Assembly: GCF_964204645.1 (NCBI RefSeq)
Contig: NC_134032.1
Span: 5,010,675 to 5,074,674 of the forward strand
Source of the DNA: Tubulanus polymorphus
Lineage: Eukaryota; Nemertea; Palaeonemertea; Tubulaniformes; Tubulanidae
DNA: 64,000 nucleotides
Direction: 5' to 3'
Shown here: positions 22,801-34,522 of the stretch, one piece after another
How the letters are laid out: each line of letters starts with the position of its first letter
How positions within the stretch are numbered: position 1 is the stretch's first letter
Notes under the pieces: generated by a model
Databases searched by the model: none
Told to the model about the DNA's origin: nothing
What the model saw: the letters and a program-made list of their open reading frames with translations, nothing else
Position numbers and translations under genes: made by a program

Positions 22801-25800
22801 ATGGAAGCAAATAAGTACTACTGTCCAACATGTAATATCAATATAGATAAATCCCAAAAAGCAAGACACAATAAAACTAAAACACATTTAGAGAATAAAT
22901 TGAAATTAGAATATAAACATGATATATTAGAAACTAAATTAGATGAATTAAAGAATGAAAAAGAAACATACAAATGTGATACATGTAATCAATCATTCAG
23001 TGATAAAAGATATTATAATGAACATTTAAAATCTAAAAGTCATATTAGAAATATGAATAATGATATTTTAGGTGAAGATTATTTTGATAAAGATAATGAT
23101 AAGAAACAGAAGGCAATTAAAAGCATAAAAAATAAATTAAACAATAAAAGACCATACATGGAAGATGTAAGAAATTATATTAATTCATAAGATAATAAAA
23201 AAGATATAGAGATAACCGAAGCATTCAAAAGTGATATTGGCCCAGCAGCTATCGAGTTTAAATTTCATAAAGGAAAAACATTAGAAGAAAATAAAAAACA
23301 TTTAGAAAATATGTAAGAAATAATAAAAATAATAACTGATGTTGAATATCCTAAAATTAGTATATCAGTTAAAGTTAAATTCATAAAATCTGAAGATAAA
23401 CCAATATATAATATAAATTCTCATTCACAACATATTATATCTAAACAACATATAGATGATAAATTAGATAAATATTATAATGAAGTAAAAACTAAAATAG
23501 AAGAGACATATTTTGAAGGATCTGGTTTAATATTTGATGAAATAATATTTATGACTTTACATGTTTATAACACAAAATATAATAAGTTAACTAAATCAAA
23601 ACCAATTGATGAAAATAATGTATCATATTATAAAGAACCAGATATTGAAGCATCGAGTTATATTAAACTACCATTTAAAACTAATGCTGTAATATATGTA
23701 CAAAATGAAGATGATAAATGTTTTCTATGGGCTATAATAAGTTGCTTACACCCAGTTGAAGATTATAATAAACATACTATAGATTAACTCATTATAAACC
23801 ATTTAAAAATAATTATAAGATAGATAAGTATCCTTATAGAATTAAAAACGTCCCAAAAATAGAAAGAGATAATAATATAAAGATAAATGTATTTGATTTA
23901 AACAAATTACCAAATACAAAAGGTAACAATATAAAACATTATTGATTAGAACCTTTATATTTATCAAAAGATTATGATTCAAATGATGTTATAGATATAC
24001 TATATTATGAGAATCATTATATGTGGATTAAACAAATCGATTTATTTTTTAAATCAGAAAAAGATCACCATAATAAAATATATCTATGTAGAAAATGTTT
24101 ACATAGATTCAGTAATGAAAGTACATTATTAAATCATAAACAATTATGTGAAAATCATGATTATTGTAAATTAGTTTTACCAAATGAAAAAGATAAAATA
24201 TTAGAATTCAAAAAATATGATTACAAAAATAAAGTACCATTTGTAATATATGGAGATTTTGAATCACTAAATAAAGAATTAACTGATCAAGATAGAAAAG
24301 AAATATATTATAAAAGAAAGAAATTAAATTCTAATGAAAATGATTTTTCAGATGAACCACCAAAAACAAATACTATTAAAAAGATTCATCAATCAGCTGC
24401 AGCTTTCGGGTTATATATTAAATCTGATTATCCAGAACTAATCAAAAGTGAATATTATAATTATAGAAATGAAAATGTTATCAATCATTTTTGCGACTTA
24501 TTAATTGAATATGAAATGAAGTTTAGTAAACTATTAGATACAAATATAGAAATTACAATGACAGAAGAAGATAAAGAAGAATTTGAGTTTTCAGATAAAT
24601 GTTATTATTGCGAAAAACTATTTAATCTAACAGATAAAAAAGTAAGAGACCATGATCATTTGAAAGGAAAGTTTAGAGGCGCCGCGCATGAGAATTGTAA
24701 CTTACAAGCGAAGAAAATTAATTTTGTACCAGTTATATTTCATAATCTATCAGGATATGATGCACATTTATTCATCAAACAGTTATGTCATAAAATAGAA
24801 GAAATTAATAATGAAATAGAAAGATTAAATTCAAATAGATCAAAAGATAAAAATACCAACTTATAAATTTAGAATGTTAGCTAAAACATCTGAGAATTAT
24901 ATATCATTCCAATTTGGGTGTTTAAGATTTATAAATTCATATAGATTTTTAAATAGTTCATTACATAACTTATCAAAATCATTAGTTGATGATGATTATA
25001 ACAACACTATCCAAAACAACACTATCCAAATAATGATGATTTTCAATTAATGAGATATAAAGGCGCAATTCCATATTCTTTCTATAAAAATCATAATGAT
25101 TTCAATATAACTGAATTATTAAAAGAACAATTCTATGATGAATTAAAAAATGAATATGTTAAAGATGAAGTCTATAATAGAACATTGAATATTTGGAATC
25201 ATTTCAAAATAGAAAATCATGGGCAATTAGTAGATATATATTTAAAATCAGATGTATTATTATTAACCGATATATTCGAAAGGTTTAGAGATGTTAACCT
25301 AAGATATTTTAATATTGATCCATGTCATTGTTATTCATCACCAGGTTTAACATGGGATTGTGGATTAAAATTTACAGATATAAAAATGGATTTGTTAACA
25401 AATATAGATCAATTACTATTATTTGAAAAATCTATAAGAGGAGGAGTTTCAGGTGTATTAGGTGATAGATATTTCAATGTAAATGATAACCCTGGATATA
25501 AGTTATTATATATAGATGCAAATAATTTGTATGGATGGGCAATGATGGAACCACAACCTTATGGAGTATTTGAATTAACTGAAGTTTTACAGAATGAAAA
25601 TAATGACAAATTTGATTGGAAGAAAAGAATTCTAGATATTGCAGATGATTCAGATACTGGTTACTTTTTTGTTGTAGATTGAGAATATCCTGAACATATT
25701 AAATTTAAATCTAGAAATCTAGCATACTGTCCAGAACATAAAACTGTAACTCATGAAGAATTATCGAATTACCAAAAAAGAATTAAACCCGAAAATCATA

Positions 25801-26850
25801 TTCATACAGAAAAGTTAATGGTAACTCAAGAAGATAAATATAATTATGTAGTACATTATAGAATGTTAAAGTTTTATTTGAGTCAAGGAATGATTCTAAA
25901 AAAAAGTACATAGATATATTTCATTTAGTCAATCTAAGTGGTTAGAAAAATATATAGATTTTAACACCAAACAGAGAACTGAAGCTAAAACTGATTTCGA
26001 GAAAGATTTCTTCAAGTTAATGAATAACGCATTCTATGGTAAGACTTGTGAAAATATTAGAAATAGAAATGATATTGAGTTAGTAAGTAATGGCAAAAGG
26101 ATAAGGCATTTACAATCATATCCTAAGTTCATTGGTAACAGAATATTTGATGAAAATTAAGCTGCAGTTAAGATGAGAAGAACATCAATGAAATTTAATA
26201 AACCAATCTATGTTGGAGCATCAGTTTTAGAATTATCAAAATTACTTATGTATGAATTTGATTATAACATATTACAACCACTTTTTGGAGAAAAACATAT
26301 AGAAATATTATATTTTGATACCGACAGTTACATATTAATGATAAAAACTGATAACATAACTGATGATTTAAAAACATTAAAACATCATTTTGATTTTAGT
26401 AACTATCCTAAAGATCATGAATTGTTTAGCAATGATAATAACAAAGTTCCAGGGAAGTTTAAGGATGAATTAGGTGGTGAAGAAATGATTGAATTCATTG
26501 GTATTAGATCTAAAATGTATTCATATAAAACTAAAGAACATGAATCTAAAAAGTTAAAAGGAATAACTAAAAGTGTAGTAGAAAAGAATATTCATTTCAA
26601 AGGTTACATCAATTGTATATTCAATGGAGAAGTTAGAAAACATGAGATGAGATGTTTAAGATCTGAAGATCATGAAATGTTTATTGCAGAAATTGAAAAG
26701 ATAAGTCTAAACCCATTTGATGATAAAAGATATATTCTGGATGATGGAATTCATACAGTTGCTTATGGTTGTAATTTAGATGAATACTTAAAATTTAAAA
26801 GAGAAGAAACAAAAGAGAACGAGATAATGAAAAGAATTCTAACGTGTTAA
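22801..26850 (+). pseudogene. polB: protein-primed-type DNA polymerase B, degraded (element A)
   Basis: A family-B polymerase of about 1,300 codons. The N-terminus has two C2H2 zinc fingers (YYCPTC..., YKCDTC...). Exonuclease motifs follow: YGDFESL near 24,250 and HNLSGYDAHL near 24,750. Between these is an HNH-like Cys/His patch, CYYC...RDHDHL...AAHENCN. Polymerase motifs are IDANNLYG near 25,515, KLMNNAFYGKT near 26,015 and YFDTDSY near 26,312. Compared with element B it has in-frame stops near 23,188, 23,316, 23,944, 25,680 and 26,158, and frameshifts near 23,770, 24,850, 25,010 and 25,905 (a lengthened A-run). It would replicate the element by protein priming if intact. The start ATG follows the element's TATTAAAATGG context. 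Confidence 0.9.
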
Positions 26851-26879
26851 TCAAATTTCAATAAAAATATGTATAATAA

Positions 26880-27221
26880 ATGGAGAGTAAACAAGCACAC
26901 AGTGAATTCTTAAATAAAATAAAAGATACTTCAAATGTCAAATCAGTAGATTATAAATTTAAGAAGTTAAAAGAATTAATAATCCATAAGAAATATCTAA
27001 TTACAAATATTGATACAGTTACTAACAAATATGGAGATAAATTAGTTATACACTTAGAATATGAACGATTAAAAGGAAGTACACATAAATTCAGAACATA
27101 TTTACCGGATAGATTTCATAGATTATCAAGTGAAGATTTAGAAGAAATATGTTCTGGAGATTTCTATTTCGTATACAAAGGTAAGAATGAAAAGGGGCAC
27201 CATGAAATAGATTTCGAATAA
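26880..27221 (+). CDS. small basic protein, 113 aa (element A)
   Basis: The frame is intact, starting 27 bp after the polymerase stop with the spacer context ATAATAAATGG. It is lysine-rich, with KKYLITNIDTVTNKYGDKL and TYLPDRFHRLSSEDLEE. Proteins of this kind often sit beside polB in large invertebrate transposons. A nucleic-acid-binding role (for example single-strand DNA binding) is a guess from charge and position. The B copy (51,553-51,209) has an 8-bp deletion and a frameshift. Confidence 0.6.
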   Translation: MESKQAHSEFLNKIKDTSNVKSVDYKFKKLKELIIHKKYLITNIDTVTNKYGDKLVIHLEYERLKGSTHKFRTYLPDRFHRLSSEDLEEICSGDFYFVYKGKNEKGHHEIDFE

Positions 27222-27238
27222 GAAAATATGTAAAATAA

Positions 27239-27998
27239 ATGGCGGAATTAAAAGAATACAGAATATTTGTTGATTCAAGAAAACTTACAAATTATAAATC
27301 TCATAATTTACTAGTACAATTAGATAGAGAATTTAAGAATTGTGTTGATTTAAAATTAGTTAATATAGGTTTATGTAATTCTTTTTATAATATAACGGAT
27401 AAAACTATTGAAGATAATGCTTTTATGATTCATATTAGAAATGTAAATAAATGGTTTCACCTAATTTTAAAACCAGGATTATATAATTTAGAAACATTAG
27501 CTCAAGAAATTAATAGAAGAGCACGGTTGAAAATTAGAAGAGATGATAAATTTTTAATCAGATTTATAAAAAGTGATAGCACAAATAAGATTAAAATAAA
27601 GGTATATGATGAAAGTCAACATGCATTTATGGTAAAAAAAACCATTAGCTAAATTGCTAGGAATTGCACCAGATACTGTTACAGGAAACATAGATGGTAA
27701 TTCAAATATAATACCTTTTACACACTTTTATATTTATTGCAATTTAATCGAGCCTACAAAAACTTTCGAAGCAACTAAAGAAACAATTTGTAGTTCTGGT
27801 ATACTAAATATTTTACCGCTGAAAAATGTTAAACAATTTGGAACTCAAATAAATTATAATTTAACATAATGTGATTTTAAACCTTGTATTCCTAAATTTA
27901 ACAATTTTAAATTAGAAATAAGAAATCATAATGGATATTTAATTGATTTGAATAACTTTCCTGTAATTTATGAATTAGTTATAAGATGTAGAGAGTAA
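27239..27998 (+). pseudogene. candidate minor capsid/virion protein (element A)
   Basis: About 250 codons over three frames. The N-terminal part (EYRIFVDSRKLTNYKSHNL) ends in a lengthened A-run near 27,640, a frameshift. The next part runs to an in-frame stop at 27,867-27,869, where B has a glutamate codon. The tail (IYELVIRCRE) ends at 27,998. The protein looks beta-rich and has no enzymatic motif. Its position and size would fit the single-jelly-roll penton-like protein of Polintons, but I see no diagnostic motif. Confidence 0.45.
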
Positions 27999-28014
27999 TT
28001 TTTTCACTATATAA

Positions 28015-28370
28015 ATGAATTTAATGTTGGACCGCGTATATGTTTTGGGTTTGATTTTAAACATGAGAAAGAAATGAAATTTAACATTAATGATGTAATT
28101 TCACATATCAAAAATATTACATTTTCTAATGAAACAACATTTGAGTATGAAACAACAATAGATAAAGAAACTTTTAATGTAGATAAGATTACTAATTTAA
28201 TTAGAAAATCTTTAATATTTTATGAATTAGATGAAGATTTTATCATCGATGATATTAAAAAAATAATAATTGAAATATATACAAATGAAACTAGTAATGA
28301 AATAAATGTTGAATTAATCATAAATAAGTTAACTAAATATTTTGATGATAGTAATTTTTTTGATAAATAA
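28015..28370 (+). pseudogene. small acidic protein (element A)
   Basis: The ATG at 28,015 follows a T-run and TATATAAATGA. A frameshift within the first 10 codons separates it from the long frame (28,074-28,370; EINVELIINKLTKYF near the end). The B copy (50,413-50,069, 114 aa) is intact. No known domain. Its conservation between A and B and its position in the array argue for a real gene. Confidence 0.5.
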
Positions 28371-28591
28371 ATGAGTGATAATAAGTGGATAATAACTGGA
28401 TTATATAATGGAGCATTACTATCAGTTGGAACTGTTGGTTATTCAATGGTATTAAAAAAGTACTTAAAATGGGAAGTGTTAATGTTGATAGATTTAATAT
28501 AAATGATATTTTAAAATTAACATTAGCAGTTACTTTATCTAATTTAACTATTGATTATTTAGAAAAACAAAAATATATTCCTCCCATATAA
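28371..28591 (+). pseudogene. small membrane protein (element A)
   Basis: It starts immediately after the previous stop (TAA ATG). It is homologous to the intact 73-aa protein at 49,851-50,072, with a hydrophobic GALLSVGTVGYSMVL segment and a C-terminal EKQKYIPP. One A missing in an A-run near 28,455 shifts the frame. No known family. Confidence 0.5.
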
Positions 28592-28615
28592 ATGCATAAT
28601 TATTTTACTAAATAA

Positions 28616-29014
28616 ATGGCTTCTGCAGTTATAACTATTATAGGATCGGCAATTGTTAACGCTTTAGCATTTACTGGTGGTGGATATTTATTTAAACATA
28701 GATTAAAAAGACGTAACTTAGATTTAGAGAAATACAATAAAGCAGCAGAAGAATATAGAGAAAAGAGACAAAACTATATGGATTATATTAACAAGGAATT
28801 ATATGATCAGAAGATTTCACATAGTGATTTTCAATCAGTCGATGATGCAATGAGTTTATATAACGCAGTTACCAATAAAGAAAAATTACATCTATACAAA
28901 CCTAAATTATCAGATTATTATACCCCAAGTAATGAACAGAAGAAATATGAAATAATATGGATTTTAGGCGGAACTGTTATTGTTATATTTGTTGCTTATA
29001 AGTTTACTAATTAG
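28616..29014 (+). CDS. bitopic membrane protein, 132 aa (element A)
   Basis: Intact. A hydrophobic N-terminal segment (MASAVITIIGSAIVNALAF) and a C-terminal segment (IIWILGGTVIVIFVAYKF) flank a charged, helical middle (EEYREKRQNYMDYINKEL). The start follows TTTTACTAAATAAATGG. The B copy has 8 extra residues after the first segment. Possibly a virion membrane or structural component; function unknown. Confidence 0.6.
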   Translation: MASAVITIIGSAIVNALAFTGGGYLFKHRLKRRNLDLEKYNKAAEEYREKRQNYMDYINKELYDQKISHSDFQSVDDAMSLYNAVTNKEKLHLYKPKLSDYYTPSNEQKKYEIIWILGGTVIVIFVAYKFTN

Positions 29015-29034
29015 TAATTTTTTTTGCTAAATAA

Positions 29035-29480
29035 ATGGAAGATAAAGTTGATAATATTGATATAATTCCTCATGATATTAATAAAACTAAATTAAAAATA
29101 TATTTAGAAAAACAAATATTAGAATTTGAAGATAAAAAAGAAAAAATATTTAAAATCTAAAATTATATATTATTTGATTATAAGCGGTTCGGTTACAATT
29201 AGTTCTGTAATAACATTTCTAGCAATATTCAGTCCATTAACACCTTTAGCTATATCAATTGGTGTGTTAGGATTATCATCAAGTGTTTTAACCGGCATAA
29301 GTTCTAAATTAAATATAAAAAGTAATAAAGTAATAAAGAAAAAATTAAAACTAATATAAAAGAAATTAATAAATTGAAGAATACACTAGATTATATAATG
29401 AGTTTAAATGGCCATATAACAGTTGAAGAACAAGATAAATTATTAAAAGAATTAATAAATTATTATTTTTTTAATAAAAT
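29035..29480 (+). pseudogene. two-segment membrane protein (element A)
   Basis: ATG 29,035 lies 20 bp after the previous stop, with a T-run and GCTAAATAAATGG. The first 41 codons (acidic, MEDKVDNIDIIPHD) run into a frameshift. The hydrophobic part (SVTISSVITFLAIFSPL, then LAISIGVLGLSSSVL) lies in the next frame. The C-terminal GHITVEEQDKLLKEL region matches B. Unknown role; membrane location inferred from the hydrophobic segments. Confidence 0.5.
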
Positions 29481-29482
29481 AA

Positions 29483-30807
29483 ATGGTAGATAGTTTTCCA
29501 AAAGCTTTCCAATATAATAAATCAATTAAATATAATATTCCTGCAATAGATTTTAATAAAGATATTACATATAGAAATGAAGTTTTAAATTCATTAATTG
29601 ATTTATATATTTATGTTACTGAAAGTAATAATTTTCATGTAAAGATGGAAAATGTATTTCATGTGTATACAATCAGTTTCAAAAATTTAAATGAGGCAAA
29701 ACAATGGTTATTAAAATCTAATATGAAGTATTGGCAGAACCAATTAAATTTTGCTGTTTATTGTGCAACAACAGGTTGTGGAATTATTTGGAATGATCAT
29801 TTAAACAAACCAAGTTTACCATTGATGTTATCACTTTTTAGATTTCATACATATTTTCAAATAAAATTAATATTAGATGAATTAGAATGTCCTTTACCAG
29901 GTTCAAAATATTTTAAAGAATTGAATAATAATATTAATTTTTCTAAGTTTTATGAAATATGTAATGAATTTAAAATTAATTCAAATAAAGATTTTAGAGC
30001 AAAAATTGGAACAATGGGTGGATTAGGAATATTGTATACTAAAGAATTTGGAAAAATAATGAAAAATTCAGATAAAAGAACACTAAATTGGAATGAATTA
30101 CCAAAATATTATAATAATATACAACAACAAAATAATAATGGTTGGGTTAATTTCATTTTAGAAAATAGTGAAGGTTTTACTAAAGCTGGAATACAAAGAA
30201 TAAATCAATCTATTAGAACTTATTTGATATGTATTCTAGGTGCGCAAGTTGAAACAAGATCCCCAATAATTGGAAATGATAACACTTCTTTCGATGCGCA
30301 GAAACAATTTAAAGTATTATTTGAAGATTCAATTCATAATGATAAAAATAGATCGATTCCGGAAAACATTGTAAGATATCAAAATTATTTAGATAAATCA
30401 CATATTAGATTAAATTATTGTATAGGCCCTAATCTATTAATTATTTCTAATGATTTAGTATTAAAGATGGGAAATATAATTGGTTATAATAATCTAATTA
30501 AAACAGCAACAATAAATAATTCATTTGGATTGAATGATATAAATAAAAAGATTATTACTGCTCCAAAATTAATGGAAGGTGAAAAAAATAAAAAAACATT
30601 CAATGAACTGAAACTAAAACTAATAATATTAAATTAAATAATGATTCTAAAATTAAAGATTACAATACATCAGAAAATATTAGAACTGATAATATACAAC
30701 ATGATATAATTACACGAACTGATGATAATAAATCCCATGAAAATACTAAATTAGCTATAACTTTTATAGGAATTGTAATCGGAGGAATATCATATTTTAG
30801 ATTTTAA
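29483..30807 (+). CDS. conserved structural-type protein, C-terminus frameshifted (element A)
   Basis: A long intact frame of 384 codons (29,483-30,637). One lengthened A-run near 30,595 then puts the last ~55 codons, including a C-terminal hydrophobic segment (IGIVIGGI-like in B), out of frame up to 30,807. Conserved features are CPLPGSKYF, GFTKAGIQRINQSIRTYL and an ILGAQ block. It is the best-preserved large gene of A and the most similar between A and B. No enzymatic motif is seen. It is probably a virion or DNA-packaging component anchored in a membrane; function unknown. Confidence 0.6.
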
Positions 30808-30823
30808 TTTTTTTATTATGTAA

Positions 30824-32302
30824 ATGGCAGAAGGTGGAGAAGATATTCCAATGGGTACTTTTGGTGATGAACCCGGTATAAGTGATGAACCACAACCTGA
30901 TTTTAATGAAACTAATATTGATAATGATGATGAATCATCATATAATTCTAATTAAGCAGATAGTGGTTCTAAAGCCCCATCAACAGATGAACATGATAGA
31001 AGAACTAGATCGAGAATACCTACTGAAAATTTAGACCCAGGTTTAGAAAGAGAAAATATAGAAAATTATGAATATATTTATAAATTCAAACCTGCATTTG
31101 AAAGATCTGGGTATAATATAAATGATAAAGTCGCCAGATTTTTAGTAAAAAAATTAAAACTTTTTAAAGGTAAATATTATTATCAGTTGGATGGTGGTTA
31201 TTATATTGATATCACTGATCAAAGAACAAAACTAAACAAAATATTAGCAAAATCAACTTTGAGTGATTTAAAAATATCTAGAATTAAAAGAATAAGTAAT
31301 AGTAATGAAATAACTGATATTACACAAGAAGAAAAAGATGATAATATAAGAGTATTTGGTGAAAGAATTGATGACTTATTTAAAATAATCAATAAAAATT
31401 CAGAACCAGAAACAATTCCTAAAGAACCAGAAACAATTCCTAAAGAAGTTATTAATTCCAAAACTAGTAAACTTAATTCAAGAGAAGTTCAAACTGAAAA
31501 ACTTTTACCGAAGGGATTACTTGATGCAACAGATCAACAATTAGAAGATTTAAATATATTTTCTAAAAAAACAATTAGAGAAATAATAAGTATACGAAAT
31601 GAAACTGATAAAATTGCGCGCGAAAAACATATTAGATATAATAAAATTAAACCTTTAGAAAATAAATTATTTGACACCAGAAAAGAATTAGAACAATTAG
31701 AATTAGATAGAGAATTTAAAGTTATTGAAGAAATTGAATTTAAAAAAAGAAATGCATATTTAGAAAAAGAAATTGATGATTTAGAATATAACATAGAATT
31801 TGAAAAAGAAAAAATGAAATTATTATTAAAATCATATGATTATTGTATTAATAGATTTAAAGTTGTTGTTAAAGAGTTGATACTAAAACCAAATTCTGAC
31901 ATATCACTAAAAGATAGAATAAAATTATTATTTAAGTTTGAAGGAATAACAATTCTTTCAATTCTAACAGCTGTAACTATGTAATTTACAACAATTGGTT
32001 TAGCGATATCAAATGCTTTAAAATCTACTCCTACTCCCAATAAACCAGATAAACCCCCGAATGATAATAATTCTATACAAGATAAAGTTAAAGATGGTTT
32101 AAAGAAATTAGCAAAATATTTATGGGAACTATCAAAGAAATCTGCTGCAGCATTACCAGGAATTATTGCATCAATTGTTGGTTTTATATTGAAATCTGCA
32201 GGAAACATTATTAACTTTGCTGCTGAACATATTATTTTATTTTCAATTACAGTTGTAAGTGCTATTATTTTTGGGTAAGTAAACATGATAAAAAATAAAT
32301 AA
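30824..32302 (+). pseudogene. coiled-coil protein with C-terminal membrane segments (element A)
   Basis: About 490 codons. An acidic N-terminus with a stop near 30,954 is followed by a globular part (SGYNINDKVARFLVKKL), a LLPKGLLDATDQQLEDL segment, a long charged coiled coil (codons around 31,660-31,830) and hydrophobic stretches, including KKLAKYLWELSKKSAAALPG and IIASIVGFILKSAG. Stops at 31,981 and 32,276 interrupt the tail. The repeat EPETIPK occurs twice. Relics of this gene are the commonest shards elsewhere in the window. Probably a structural membrane protein. Confidence 0.6.
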
Positions 32303-32322
32303 TTAATTTTTTTGTTAAATAA

Positions 32323-32955
32323 ATGAGTGGGAGTTATATAAGTCCTTCTAAGATTTCTAGAATATCTAATGCTATTAAAGCAGAAAGATCACATCATATA
32401 ATTACTCATAACCCTTCTAATATTAATCCCGATGAAACTTTATATGTTAGAATTCCTCGATTAACACAAAATACTTTTTATGTTCCAAATAATATTTATT
32501 ATCAGCCGATATAAAAGTAATCGGTAATAATAATAATTATGTTGTCGATAATGTTGGAAGATATTTGATTAAAAAATTAACTATAAAGATTGGTCCAGAA
32601 ACAGTTTTCTCATTGGATGATTATAATTTATTTATGCATTATAAAGATTTATGGTTAACTAAAGAAAACAGAAATAATATGATATTTCAAGGAATCCAAT
32701 CAGAAAACCAAAATAAATTAAGATCAGGAGCTAATGACGCAATAGTAAACTCGTACCGCAGATAATTTGATAAAAAAGATTTATGGAAGCAAATATAAAA
32801 TTCCATTAGACTTTGAATTGATAAATAATAATGCGCCTTTATATAAATATGCAATTCAAGAAGACGTTATATTCGAAATAAAATTTGCTCCTGTTAATGA
32901 AATTGTATTATCTAGCGTTGTTAAAGATATGAGTTATAAATTATGGTGTTGTTGA
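32323..32955 (+). pseudogene. candidate major capsid protein, N-terminal half (element A)
   Basis: It starts after TTTTTTTGTTAAATAAATGA. The N-terminal frame (ETLYVRIPRLTQNTFYVP) breaks near 32,505. Later pieces carry NMIFQGIQSENQNKLR and KYKIPLDFELINNNAPLYKY. The gene then runs directly into the zinc-finger gene at about 32,945, a deletion relative to B that removes the C-terminal half and the next gene's start. IPL(D)FEL-type strands and the roughly 430-codon size of the B copy suggest a double-jelly-roll major capsid protein. That is inference from architecture. Confidence 0.5.
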
Positions 32956-33730
32956 TAATTTAAGTAATTTAATACCTACTACATCTAATAATGTAATACC
33001 TACTACATCTAATAATGTAATACCTACTACATCTAATAATGTAATACCTACTACATCTAATAATGTAATACCCTCTACATCAAATAATGTAATACCTACT
33101 ACATATAATAATGCAATAATATTAAATGTTAGTGAAAATAGAAATTATTGTGATTATTGTAAAGGTGAATTTTCAAACGCTCCATCAAATTGGAATAAAC
33201 ATATGAATACAAATTCACATATTACTAATGTTATAGAACGTGTTGGTTTAAGAGAATTTATAGAACACGCATTTAAATATGTTACAAAATTTGTTTCAAA
33301 TAAAAAAGTAAATGGTAAAGAATTATATGAAGATTTTTTATTAGCAACACCTAATAAAGATGAATTAGATTTAACCGATGCTAATAAAATATTAGGATCA
33401 AACACTGTAAATGAAATATTAGGAGCAAACACTAATAAAGATGATAATGAAAATGGCGCCATACGGCACCCACATGGTGATATAGTTACAGATAAGCATA
33501 TTGATAATAAAGATTCTATGAAACATTAAGTAGTAACTATTGATGATGTGATAGAAAGGATGAATAAGCATAACAATGAAACAACTATTGATGATGCGGT
33601 AAAAAGGGCGAAGAATTAGTATAAAAATAATGAAGAATTAGAAGAAGATTCGGTAGAGAAATTGAATAGCTTGTTAGGGTCTGATAGTGAAAGTGATTCA
33701 GAAAGTAATTATCTAACAATCAAAAAGTAA
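32956..33730 (+). pseudogene. zinc-finger protein with 24-bp repeats (element A)
   Basis: It lacks its N-terminus because of the deletion at 32,945. Six or so in-frame 24-bp repeats (32,966-33,118) encode NNVIPTTS units. Next come a U1/C2H2-type finger (YCDYCKGEF...WNKHMNTNSHI) and an acidic tail with TPNKDELDLTDAN. A stop near 33,529 and a second after it break the tail. The B copy is at 44,897-43,974. A DNA- or RNA-binding role is inferred from the finger. Confidence 0.55.
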
Positions 33731-34125
33731 TAAAGGTTGAAAATAATAGTAAATAAAAAAGGGTGTTTTAGGTATTAAGGTATTTAATACATATCTAATA
33801 CGTATCTAATACGTATCTAATATGTATCCAATACATATTATTTGAAAATACCTTAAATTATATTTCTTTTTTAAATTTATATTGAAACCTCAGTAATAAT
33901 AAATAACCCTTATTATTTTCAAACTTATTCATATATTTGTTGAAAAAATAAAAACAAATTGGTTGAAAATTGTATAAATAATATTTATTTTAAAAAAGGG
34001 GGTTTTAAGTATTTAAGGTATCTAATAGGGTATCAGGTATTAGGGTATCAGGTATTAGGGTATCTAATGGGGTATCAGGTATTAGGGTATCTAATAGGGT
34101 ATCTAATACATAGATATATAAGTAG
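33731..34125. repeat. convergent centre of element A with GTATC/GTATTAG repeats
   Basis: This gap lies between rightward and leftward gene sets. It holds ATACGTATCTAAT repeats near 33,785-33,830, a degenerate second copy of the 3' end of the ATPase gene near 33,870-33,950, and GGGTATCAGGTATTA repeats near 34,020-34,110. The same arrangement occurs in B at 43,575-43,976, so it is ancestral. Confidence 0.75.
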
Positions 34126-34432
34126 TTATTTTATAAACTTATATTCATAGGGAAATTGTAGTCTCAGTAATAATTTTGAACCTTTATTATTCTTTAATTT
34201 ATTCATATATTCATCATGTAATTCAGTAGGTATAATTTGATTTTCTTCCAATGATTGTTGCATAGATTTTCTATCTTTGTTATAAAATAAAACTAGAAAT
34301 CTTATATTCTCCCTAAAGTCTTTAACAATTGAATTATATTTTTGATTTAAAACCCATGTTGTTATCCCGAAATGTCTTCCAGAGAAAACTAGATAACATA
34401 ACTCACTTTCTCTAACTTTTGAGTATTCTTTT
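34126..34432 (-). pseudogene. packaging ATPase, C-terminal fragment (element A)
   Basis: The minus strand matches the last ~100 codons of the intact ATPase of element B (42,963-43,574): FSGRHFGITTWVLNQ through the EYKFIK terminus. The Walker A and B region is missing. The break near 34,432 coincides with entry into sequence leading to the HNH gene, so the ATPase/integrase module was lost or replaced here. Confidence 0.85.
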
Positions 34433-34522
34433 TTGAAAAGAAAATATTAATAATATAATAGAATTCACTAGCTAGTTGAAGTTATTGTTTTTTAATATTT
34501 TTTATTCAAAATCTATTATTCT

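Noticed and set aside
22801-28000. In-frame stops as evidence for an alternative genetic code or readthrough
   Set aside because: At the stop positions B has codons for leucine, lysine, threonine or glutamate, with no consistent amino acid, and frameshifts are mixed in. Decay is the simpler explanation.
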